Part shown: in pieces, positions 38,779 through 45,649 of the stretch
Position numbering within the stretch: the first letter of the stretch is position 1
Layout: each line of letters begins with the position of its first letter
Assembly (NCBI GenBank): GCA_900318665.1
Contig: ONLQ01000012.1
Location: 1-55,993 of the forward strand
Reading direction: 5' to 3'
Source of the DNA: an uncultured Bacteroidales bacterium
GTDB taxonomy: Bacteria; Bacteroidota; Bacteroidia; Bacteroidales; P3
Length of the DNA: 55,993 nucleotides
Made by a program: the position numbers and the translations under genes
Notes under the pieces: model-generated
Told to the model about the DNA's origin: nothing
What the model saw: the letters and a program-made list of their open reading frames with translations, nothing else
Databases searched by the model: none

Positions 38779-38945
38779 CAACGTCTAAACAAAGAAGGAT
38801 TTTCCGTTAGCAACAAGACCCAAAACACACTCATCTACAAACTATTACAACTACACCAACCATCTCCCATTCGCTTACGGACTCGACCTTTTAATTTAAT
38901 TTACACCGAAAAAAAACAATCAACCAATAAAAAAAAGGAAACATC

Positions 38946-40205
38946 ATGAAAAAAATGAGATTTTTAGCAGCCCTTATGGCTTGCCTGATGCTCGCAGTAT
39001 CATTCTCTTCGTGCGAAAAGGATGAAGAGCAAACAAACAACACATCAAACCAAGGCCAGACCACGGCCTTCTTCCCCACTGGCTATGACCGCAGCGCTGT
39101 GGTGGCATGGTTCACCGGCATCGAGTACCAGAGCGACGGACAGGTCAACGTGCAGGCCATCTATATCTTCAACGATGGCAGCATGCTTTCCACTCTCTAC
39201 AAGAAGAAAGCCGACGGCCGAGAGAGTCGCAAAATCGATGTCACCGGCACCTGCCGACTGACCAGCGGCGACTACACCAACGGCACCGCTATTGTCAGCA
39301 TTCCCAGCCTCGGCATGGAGATGAATATAACAATCCGTAACGGCGTGTTCTCCGTAGAAGGTGTGACTTTCACTAAACAGGACAACGACAAAATACCCGC
39401 CGCACAGGAGCCTACAGGCGATAACGGTGGTGGCACCAACAGCAGCACCCTCCTGACCGACGCCTATCTGCCCGCCGCCTACGGCGACAAGACTATCGTG
39501 GCATGGTATGCCTTTAGCAACCAGGAGAACGACCGCATCAAGACCGAGGCCGTGTTCCTCTTCGACGACAACACACTGGTCGTGACCAAGCACAAGGAGT
39601 ACACCAGCGGCAGGGCTCCCGAGAATGAAATCGAAGCCGAAGGCACCTACCGTCTCACCGAGGGCGACTATGAGAACGGCACAGCCAGCGTGATGGCAGG
39701 CGACAGAAGCATCACGGCGACGATAGTCAACGGTGTTCTCTCCGCTATGGGCGAGCAATTCACCAAGCAGGACAACGCCAACGCCCCCGAGCCAACAAAA
39801 AGCGAGGACAACGGCGGTGAGAATGGTGGCGAAGGAGAAGTAAGCGCAACGGCCTACCTGCCCGCCAGCATTGCCAACGGCAAGACCATCGCAGCCTGGT
39901 ACAGCAACACCAACGAGACTTCCGACAGAGTGAGAATCGAGGCTGTGTTCCTCTTCACCGACAACACTATGGTTGTGACCAAGAGCAAGGTATATTTCGA
40001 CGGACGTACCCCAAACTTTGAGAAAGAGATTGAATTCACTGCCACCTACGAACTCATCGAGGGCGACTATGAGAATGGCATCGCCAGCGCAACAGTAGAA
40101 GGTCAGGTTATGCGGGTACAGATTTCCAACGGCATTCTCATTGTTAGCGAAGACAACACCTTCACCAAGCAGGACAACGCCGACGCTCCCGCACCTACGG
40201 AATAA
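38946..40205 (+). CDS. Lipoprotein with a triplicated beta-rich domain
   Basis: 419 residues. Signal peptide with lipobox SFSS-C (Cys23) and an acidic start of the mature chain (EKDEE), typical of surface-exposed Bacteroidota lipoproteins. Three consecutive copies of a domain of about 110-120 residues follow, starting near residues 40, 170 and 300. Each has the order AYLPAxxxxKTIAAWYxxxNxxxDRxxxEAVFLFxDNTxVVTKxKxY, then YxLxEGDYENGxAS, then ITxxIxNGxLxxxxxxFTKQDN. The linkers are Gly/Asn/Glu-rich (NGGENGGEGE). I do not recognise the domain. The triplication at similar nucleotide level suggests recent expansion. It is the only plus-strand gene in the accessory region. Confidence 0.8.
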   Translation: MKKMRFLAALMACLMLAVSFSSCEKDEEQTNNTSNQGQTTAFFPTGYDRSAVVAWFTGIEYQSDGQVNVQAIYIFNDGSMLSTLYKKKADGRESRKIDVTGTCRLTSGDYTNGTAIVSIPSLGMEMNITIRNGVFSVEGVTFTKQDNDKIPAAQEPTGDNGGGTNSSTLLTDAYLPAAYGDKTIVAWYAFSNQENDRIKTEAVFLFDDNTLVVTKHKEYTSGRAPENEIEAEGTYRLTEGDYENGTASVMAGDRSITATIVNGVLSAMGEQFTKQDNANAPEPTKSEDNGGENGGEGEVSATAYLPASIANGKTIAAWYSNTNETSDRVRIEAVFLFTDNTMVVTKSKVYFDGRTPNFEKEIEFTATYELIEGDYENGIASATVEGQVMRVQISNGILIVSEDNTFTKQDNADAPAPTE

Positions 40206-40230
40206 TAGACTTTTGAATTTCTAACATAAA

Positions 40231-40264
40231 CCACAGCGAGCGCCCAAATGGGCGCTCGCTGTGG
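40231..40264 (+). terminator. Strong hairpin after the lipoprotein gene
   Basis: Perfect 15-bp stem CCACAGCGAGCGCCC / GGGCGCTCGCTGTGG with loop AAAT, 25 bp after the stop. No T run follows, so it may act as an mRNA-stabilising hairpin or a non-canonical terminator. Confidence 0.65.
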
Positions 40265-40321
40265 CTATATCCATATCGTATTTATGCCGAGAAAACAGAG
40301 ACACACGCTTCCAATCAGGAC

Positions 40322-40348
40322 CAAAAACGCACGCTCAAAGGCGTGCGT
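40322..40348 (-). terminator. Terminator of the glycosylase-like gene
   Basis: Minus strand: ACGCACGC-CTTTGA-GCGTGCGT followed by TTTT. It lies 35 bp past the stop of the minus-strand gene ending at 40383, facing the lipoprotein hairpin. Confidence 0.8.
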
Positions 40349-40382
40349 CAGTAAAACAGAATGTGGTTTTATTGCATAACCA

Positions 40383-41528
40383 TTAATATGCGTACTCTCC
40401 ATTTTTGTTTACAAAACATCGTGCTATTTCATAAGCGGTTTGGTAATCGCCCCTACCATAATAATAAGCCCAAGCACTTGAAATCACTTTATAAATCCCC
40501 CTTCCTCCATCTTCAGAATATCGTCCTCCATAATTGGTTGTGACATCATTCATATTAAATATTCTTGCCAAGTTACCCCCATACATTACCGCATTTTTGG
40601 GGACTAAAGAATGTGCTATAGAGGCTATCAATTCGGCTTTATAGTCCATTGTGGCCTTGTTATCAACTGATGGGGTGTTGTCTTGCCAATCTTCACCTGT
40701 CTTGGGCAAAGTGTCCCAAACATTGTAGTTTACAATATCTTTAATTAGCGAATCCACATAGCTGTCTATCCCAATTCCACTATAGAGCCCCATCCATGTG
40801 GGATGCGGCAAATGGAACACGTGGGTAGCCGAATCGCGTAGGTAATAGTAGTTGTATTTGGGATTCTCATTGTTCAATTTCAAAACATTTCTTCTTTGCT
40901 CGAAATTTTTTCCGAAAATATCACTCAAAGTGGTTTCGTTGAGGATGTAATTTTTTTCATCAACACCACTATAGATTATGAAAATAACCTTGGGCATACA
41001 TGAATTGATAATGTGGTTTAGATCATCAAATCTTCTACTCGCACTTTTCACAACATTCCATGAGTCAATCTCTGCTCCTTCCCACTTACTTGTCACCTCA
41101 TATCGCTCAATGCAATTCGCATTTGCCCATACAAAACTTTTAAGAATTGAACTGGACGTGACATCACCCTCCTTTGCAACCAGTTTTTTAAAATCAACCT
41201 TATAAAATTTAGCAAGAAACTTGAACACAAATGCCCAAAACGTGGCGTGACCATTGGCCATCCATCCGAGATGCTCTAAATCATTGAGCCGAGTGTCCGA
41301 GTCCGACAAATACTCATCTTCACTACGCAACATAAAGTCTTCCATCATATTCCATCCGTAGGTTTCCATTCCACAGAAAGCAAACTTATACTTTGCCAAA
41401 TCATAACATTCTCCAACTCCAGGGAAATGGGGACCAGTAATACCCTTGATATTTACATCTTTAACATCGTTCTTGAAGTCTTGAATAAGCGGACCATATT
41501 CCGCATTTCGTCTATCAATACTGCTCAT
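40383..41528 (-). CDS. Hypothetical protein, possible uracil-DNA-glycosylase fold
   Basis: 381 residues, no signal peptide. Residues 46-59, KYKFAFCGMETYGW, resemble motif 1 of a prokaryotic UDG-like group (VLFVGQETNGW in relatives I remember), and HLPHPTW (239-245) resembles the HPS-type motif of UDG enzymes; between them is a strand PKVIFIIYSG (179-188) as in that fold. The last about 120 residues (AELIASIAHSLVP..., GGRYSEDGGRGIYKVISSAWAYYY) look like a separate domain. The catalytic residue cannot be assigned, so activity is uncertain. The gene is more AT-rich than the ATPase gene beside it. It has its own promoter at 41567 without the shared dyad. Confidence 0.6.
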   Translation of the reverse strand: MSSIDRRNAEYGPLIQDFKNDVKDVNIKGITGPHFPGVGECYDLAKYKFAFCGMETYGWNMMEDFMLRSEDEYLSDSDTRLNDLEHLGWMANGHATFWAFVFKFLAKFYKVDFKKLVAKEGDVTSSSILKSFVWANANCIERYEVTSKWEGAEIDSWNVVKSASRRFDDLNHIINSCMPKVIFIIYSGVDEKNYILNETTLSDIFGKNFEQRRNVLKLNNENPKYNYYYLRDSATHVFHLPHPTWMGLYSGIGIDSYVDSLIKDIVNYNVWDTLPKTGEDWQDNTPSVDNKATMDYKAELIASIAHSLVPKNAVMYGGNLARIFNMNDVTTNYGGRYSEDGGRGIYKVISSAWAYYYGRGDYQTAYEIARCFVNKNGEYAY

Positions 41529-41566
41529 AAGTTTATTTTTTTTTGTTTAACAATAAAATTGACGTG

Positions 41567-41574
41567 CAAATGTA
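41567..41574 (-). promoter_or_regulatory. -7 box TACATTTG for the glycosylase-like gene
   Basis: Minus-strand TAnnTTTG match 38 bp before the ATG, located in the 63-bp gap after the AAA+ ATPase gene. Confidence 0.55.
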
Positions 41575-41591
41575 CGTTTTTTTTTACTTTC

Positions 41592-43256
41592 TCACGACGA
41601 GAAACCTATGCGGTTTTTTGTGGGATTGTCGAGGCGTTCTTTGTCGCAGTGGGGGGCTAACTGGTCGTAGGTGGGCTGGGAGATGCCGTGGATAATCTGG
41701 TCGATGGCGTAGTGGCGCGCGATGTTCTCTATCTGTCCGCCACTGAAGTCGTAACGCTCGGCGAGGCGTGAAGCATCGGACATTTCGAGGTCAGGCAGCA
41801 TCTCGCGCCAGATGGCAGCACGGGCATCGACGGTGGGACAGTCAAAACGTATTTTGTAGAGGAAGCGGCGCTCGAAGGCACGGTCCATGTTCTGCGCCAG
41901 ATTGGTGGTGGCAATGAGTATGCCGTCAAGGGTCTCCATCTCTTGCAATATGATGTTCTGGATGGAGTTCTCCATCTTATCGACGGCACGCTCGGCACCC
42001 TCCTGTCGCTTGCCGATGATGGCGTCGGCCTCGTTGAAGAGGAGGATAGGGGCTATGGTCGATTCCTTGACGCGCCGGCGGTAGGTGTCGAAGAGGGCTT
42101 TGACGTTCTTCTCGCTCTCGCCAACCCAGCAACTCTTCATCTCGGCGAAGTTGACTTGCATAATGTCGCGTCCAGTGCGGCGAGCCAACTGCAAAGCGGT
42201 TTCGGTCTTGCCAGTGCCTGGTGCGCCATAGAATAGACAGGCGAAACCGCAACGAAGACCCTTTTGCTGCAGTCGCTCGTGGATGTCGCGGTAGTGCTCC
42301 TCGTCGAGTAGGCGTGCCAGGTCGTCGATGCTGTGGGTTATATCGGTGGAATAGAAGAGTTGGCGGGGCTTGATGTCGGAGGCACGGAGCAAATTGCGGC
42401 TCGGCTTGTTCTCCGTCAGCGACGGCAATTGCAACTCGTCAAGCAGTTCACGCTTGGCATTCATGGTAAGGCGGTAACGTTCACGGTCTGCCATTCCGTC
42501 GCTACCACTGTTTTCTATCAGTTTTTTTTCTTGTAGGTCGTGGTTTCCATATTGCAGGTAGCGTTTGATGTAGCGCATTTCGCTCTTGGTAAAAAAGAAA
42601 TCAAAGTCTCGATAACCTATATTGTCATCGCTATTTTCCACAAATAGATGACAGAATATGATGAGTAATGCAAGGTCGCTGCCCTCCAAATTGAGAGCAT
42701 TCACCTTCTGCACGAAGAGCAGTTGTGGGTTCTGTCCGAGCAACATCTCGAAGTGCGCCACGGCGGTGTAGTAGTCCATATCTTCGTCAATTACATGGTC
42801 GATGATGTTGGCAAACTCGTTGAATAGGTCTTGACAGGAGAGTCCGGTATAACTCTTGGGTGCAAAATCTTCGTTAAGTTTGAAGGACTCTATAACCTCC
42901 AGCGGCACGCTGTAGGAAAGCGACCTGTGCGAGCGACTACGAATGACGAGACCACGGCACACCAACTCGTCAATATCGTTCATATAACGAATGATGCGCG
43001 TATTGCGACAGTCTGTGTAATTGGAGAAATCGCTGGTCTGAATACAAGAGTCGTTACACATATCAATAAAAAGTGCCATCATGACGCTCTGTTCTTTCGT
43101 GAGGTTGAGGCGAGTGCCTAAATACTTGATTGGACGAGCGGCTTTCTTGTAGAACTCTGGCGACAACTGCGAGTTCTTAGCCAAATCTACGATACACTCA
43201 ACTGCCGACAGCAAGTCTAACTTACTCTTTCTCTGTTTCTTTTCTTGTTCTTCCAT
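41592..43256 (-). CDS. AAA+ ATPase with long helical N-terminal region
   Basis: 554 residues. Residues 1 to about 290 are helical and carry no domain I can name. The AAA+ module follows: Walker A GAPGTGKT near residue 343, a FAEMKSCWVGESEKNVKALF segment as in classical remodelling ATPases, Walker B LLFNEADAI near 407 (Asn where most have Asp), sensor 1 LIATTNL, and the arginine-finger region DRAFERRFLYKI. The NEADA form is seen in a Bacteroidota group of AAA+ proteins annotated only as ATP-binding. It probably remodels a protein or nucleoprotein. Its promoter carries operator copy 3, linking it to the WYL cluster 10 kb away. G+C content looks like the host core, unlike the DUF262 genes. Confidence 0.85.
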   Translation of the reverse strand: MEEQEKKQRKSKLDLLSAVECIVDLAKNSQLSPEFYKKAARPIKYLGTRLNLTKEQSVMMALFIDMCNDSCIQTSDFSNYTDCRNTRIIRYMNDIDELVCRGLVIRSRSHRSLSYSVPLEVIESFKLNEDFAPKSYTGLSCQDLFNEFANIIDHVIDEDMDYYTAVAHFEMLLGQNPQLLFVQKVNALNLEGSDLALLIIFCHLFVENSDDNIGYRDFDFFFTKSEMRYIKRYLQYGNHDLQEKKLIENSGSDGMADRERYRLTMNAKRELLDELQLPSLTENKPSRNLLRASDIKPRQLFYSTDITHSIDDLARLLDEEHYRDIHERLQQKGLRCGFACLFYGAPGTGKTETALQLARRTGRDIMQVNFAEMKSCWVGESEKNVKALFDTYRRRVKESTIAPILLFNEADAIIGKRQEGAERAVDKMENSIQNIILQEMETLDGILIATTNLAQNMDRAFERRFLYKIRFDCPTVDARAAIWREMLPDLEMSDASRLAERYDFSGGQIENIARHYAIDQIIHGISQPTYDQLAPHCDKERLDNPTKNRIGFSS

Positions 43257-43283
43257 AGTGATATTTATTTAGTTTTTCGACGA

Positions 43284-43320
43284 CAAAGAAATGCACTACA
43301 TGTGCCAAATAATGACATAC
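43284..43320 (-). promoter_or_regulatory. Shared dyad operator + -7-like box, copy 3 (AAA+ ATPase)
   Basis: Minus strand: GTATGTC-N7-GGCACAT (43300-43320), 9 bp, then TTTCTTTG (43284-43291), one mismatch from TAnnTTTG. The ATPase ATG is 28 bp downstream. Confidence 0.75.
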
Positions 43321-43516
43321 GCGTGTTTTTTTTCTTCACTCTATGTAATAAATTACTTTATCAAGCTCAAATTTTAGTCAGACACCCACAAAAAAAGACC
43401 GCCGTCGTGACGTTTTTGACAGACGAGGAATGATGTGCTCCTTTATTCTTTTGGCGGACGAGGACGTCCGCGGTCCAGATGGGTGATTTTATACTCTGCA
43501 TCTCGCCGAAAATCAG

Positions 43517-43524
43517 TATATTTG
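43517..43524 (+). promoter_or_regulatory. -7 box TATATTTG for sufC
   Basis: TAnnTTTG match 64 bp before the sufC ATG. Its presence suggests sufCD are transcribed on their own here rather than from an upstream sufB promoter. Confidence 0.5.
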
Positions 43525-43587
43525 TTTTTTTATAGTGCAGTCAATCTTGCACACTAAAACAAATAGAAACAATAGATTAGCAATATT

Positions 43588-44343
43588 ATGGCGTTATTAT
43601 CCATACGCAACCTCCACGCCTCTATAGGCGACAAAGAAATACTGAAAGGGGTAAATCTCGAAATTAATCGTGGCGAAGTACACTCCATCATGGGTCCCAA
43701 CGGCAACGGCAAGAGCACCTTGGCGGGCGTGATAGCGGGCAATCCGAAATACACCGTCACGCAGGGCGAGGTGATTTACAACGGCAAGAACATTCTCGAA
43801 ATGCCTGTTGACGTGCGTGCCGCCGAGGGCATTTTTCTGGGATTTCAATATCCGGTGGAGATACCTGGCGTGAGCATCACCAACTTTATGCGCACCGCCG
43901 TCAACGAGCAACGCAAATACCGTGGGTTGGACCCGCTGAGCGCCAGCGAGTTTCTGAAACTGATGGAGGAGAAGAAGAAGGTGGTAGAGATGACCACGAA
44001 ACTGGCCAACCGCTCGGTGAACGAGGGCTTTAGCGGCGGCGAGAAGAAGAAAAACGAGATTTTCCAGATGGCTATGCTCAATCCGACGCTCGCAATACTC
44101 GACGAGACCGACTCTGGCCTCGACATCGACGCGCTACGCATAGTGGCCTCGGGCGTCAACCAACTGCGCACTCCCGACAACGCCACCATCGTCATAACCC
44201 ACTATCAGCGCCTGCTGGACTATATAGTGCCCGACTTTGTGCATATCCTCTTCGAAGGCCGCATAGTTAAGACCGGTCCCAAAGAGTTGGCTCTGCGCCT
44301 CGAAAAAGAGGGCTACGAATGGATACGTCAGGAAATGCAATAA
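43588..44343 (+). CDS. sufC: Fe-S cluster assembly ATPase SufC
   Basis: 251 residues, typical length. Walker [10 protein letters not shown] (36-44), Q-loop [15 protein letters not shown] signature [10 protein letters not shown] (about 148-157), Walker [17 protein letters not shown] and H-loop VITHYQR. This is the characteristic SufC variant sequence, with GEKKKNE instead of GGQxQR. SufC powers the SufBC2D scaffold that builds Fe-S clusters. sufD follows with a 1-bp overlap (TAATG). Normally sufB lies directly upstream; it is absent and the AAA+ ATPase gene of the accessory region is there instead. Confidence 0.97.
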   Translation: MALLSIRNLHASIGDKEILKGVNLEINRGEVHSIMGPNGNGKSTLAGVIAGNPKYTVTQGEVIYNGKNILEMPVDVRAAEGIFLGFQYPVEIPGVSITNFMRTAVNEQRKYRGLDPLSASEFLKLMEEKKKVVEMTTKLANRSVNEGFSGGEKKKNEIFQMAMLNPTLAILDETDSGLDIDALRIVASGVNQLRTPDNATIVITHYQRLLDYIVPDFVHILFEGRIVKTGPKELALRLEKEGYEWIRQEMQ

Positions 44344-45638
44344 TGCCGCACCCTATGGAAGCAATCTTACAGCAATTTGCCGACTTGCGCCGCAGGCTGC
44401 ATAAAAACGAGGTGTGGCGCAACGTTGATTTCACGCCCTTCCTATCGGCCGAGATGCGTATGCCCCACCCCGACGAAGGCGGCGACTACACGCTGCACTG
44501 CAACGTACCAAACCTCGACACCTACAGCGTAGTGATAGAGAACGGCTACTGCCGTCAGCCGCTGACCACCACAGCCGAGGGCATCATAATGGGCAGTCTG
44601 CGCCAAGCCATGCAGCAATATCCAGAGCAGGTGGCAGAGGTGGCGGCACACTGCGAGGGCGACAACGACTACTGCCGCATGAACCGCGACAACTACAGCG
44701 ACGGGGCTTTCATCTATGTGCCTCGCGGCTGTACGGCGGCAAAACCCATACAACTGCTCTCCATCCACAGCGCCAACGACCCACTGCTGCTGCAAACGCG
44801 CAATGTCGTGCTGCTGGGCGACGACAGCCACGCCACCCTGATACACTGCGACGACTCTACCAACCAGCAAAGCACCTTTGCCAACAACGTAACACAGATA
44901 CTCATAGGCCGCAACGCACGTCTGGAGCACTACAAGATGCAGAACATCAACGACCAGACGGGTCTGCTGAACCACACCTATGCCGAAATGGGCGAGGGTG
45001 CGGCGCTCTGCTCGGTGTCGCTGACGCTGAACGGCGGCCACATACGCAACCACTGCGAGGTGCGCATGGCTGGCGAGCACTGCAGCACCGAGGTGCACGG
45101 ACTGTATCTGAACGACCGCAGCCAGGAGGCCGACAACTACGTGTTTGTGGACCATCAGCACCCCAACTGCGAGAGCCACGAACTCTTCAAGGGCATACTC
45201 GACGACTCGGCCCACGCCACCTTCAACGGCCATGTGATGGTGCGCGACGGCGCCACCAAGACCGACGCCCACATGACCAACCGCAACATACTGCTGACCG
45301 ACAAGGCCACAATATTCACCAAGCCATTTCTCGAAATTTATAACGACGACGTGAAATGCTCGCACGGCAGCAGCATAGGACAGATGGACGACGACGCCAT
45401 GTTCTATCTTCGCAGCCGCGGCATCAGTGAACGCTCGGCACGCACACTGCTGCTCTACGCTTTCTGCGACGAGGTGGTGGCCAAGATAGGCCTCGAACCA
45501 CTGCGCCAGCGCATCAGCGACATCATCAAACAACGTCTGCACGGCGAACTGACGGTGTGCAGCGACTGCGCGCTGTGCTGCTCCTCGCCCTGCGGATGCG
45601 CCGACAGCCATTTCGAGATAGACCCCACAAAACTCTAA
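44343..45638 (+). CDS. sufD: Fe-S cluster assembly protein SufD
   Basis: 431 residues from [12 protein letters not shown], an ATG overlapping the sufC stop; Met5 is an alternative. The N-terminal half is the variable helical part. The C-terminal beta-helix core has the SufB/SufD features: LLQTRNVVLLGDDSHATLIHCDD, LEHYKMQNIN, GHIRNHCEVRMAGEHCSTEVHGLYL, then NGHVMVRDGATKTDAHMTNRNILLTDKA, and the conserved DDVKCSHGSSIGQMDDDAMFYLRSRGISERSAR. It is the SufD type rather than SufB by length and context. sufS, often next in Bacteroidota, is not seen. Confidence 0.95.
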   Translation: MPHPMEAILQQFADLRRRLHKNEVWRNVDFTPFLSAEMRMPHPDEGGDYTLHCNVPNLDTYSVVIENGYCRQPLTTTAEGIIMGSLRQAMQQYPEQVAEVAAHCEGDNDYCRMNRDNYSDGAFIYVPRGCTAAKPIQLLSIHSANDPLLLQTRNVVLLGDDSHATLIHCDDSTNQQSTFANNVTQILIGRNARLEHYKMQNINDQTGLLNHTYAEMGEGAALCSVSLTLNGGHIRNHCEVRMAGEHCSTEVHGLYLNDRSQEADNYVFVDHQHPNCESHELFKGILDDSAHATFNGHVMVRDGATKTDAHMTNRNILLTDKATIFTKPFLEIYNDDVKCSHGSSIGQMDDDAMFYLRSRGISERSARTLLLYAFCDEVVAKIGLEPLRQRISDIIKQRLHGELTVCSDCALCCSSPCGCADSHFEIDPTKL

Positions 45639-45649
45639 CAGCGACGCCC

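Larger units (their letters stand above)
38371..38945. other. Intergenic region with candidate RNA, operator copy 4 and a plus-strand promoter
   Basis: This 575-bp gap holds, from left to right: an AT-rich leader to the 125-residue gene, a G+C-rich island with nested stems (38541-38629), operator copy 4 with its -7 box (38648-38684), and the plus-strand box at 38771-38778 for the lipoprotein. A 41-codon minus frame (38482-38607) and a 25-codon plus frame (38526-38603) both fall in the stem region and are probably not genes. Confidence 0.6.
43257..43587. other. Intergenic region between AAA+ ATPase and sufC
   Basis: This 331-bp stretch contains operator copy 3 (43284-43320), a segment at 43390-43412 closely resembling the terminator at 33065-33091 (A7-G, CGCC, GTCGTGACG), a short hairpin with arms GCGGAC/GTCCGC at 43454-43471, and the sufC -7 box. 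No gene is visible; in particular sufB is not here. Confidence 0.6.

Noticed and set aside
32819-43320. Reading the TGGCAC parts of the shared operator as sigma-54 -24 elements
   Set aside because: The GG-to-GC distance is correct in only two of four copies, while the -7 box TAnCTTTG is at a fixed position in all; a repressor/activator site plus primary-sigma promoter fits better.
44442-45611. 389-codon minus-strand open frame across sufD
   Set aside because: Antisense of a clear SufD coding sequence.
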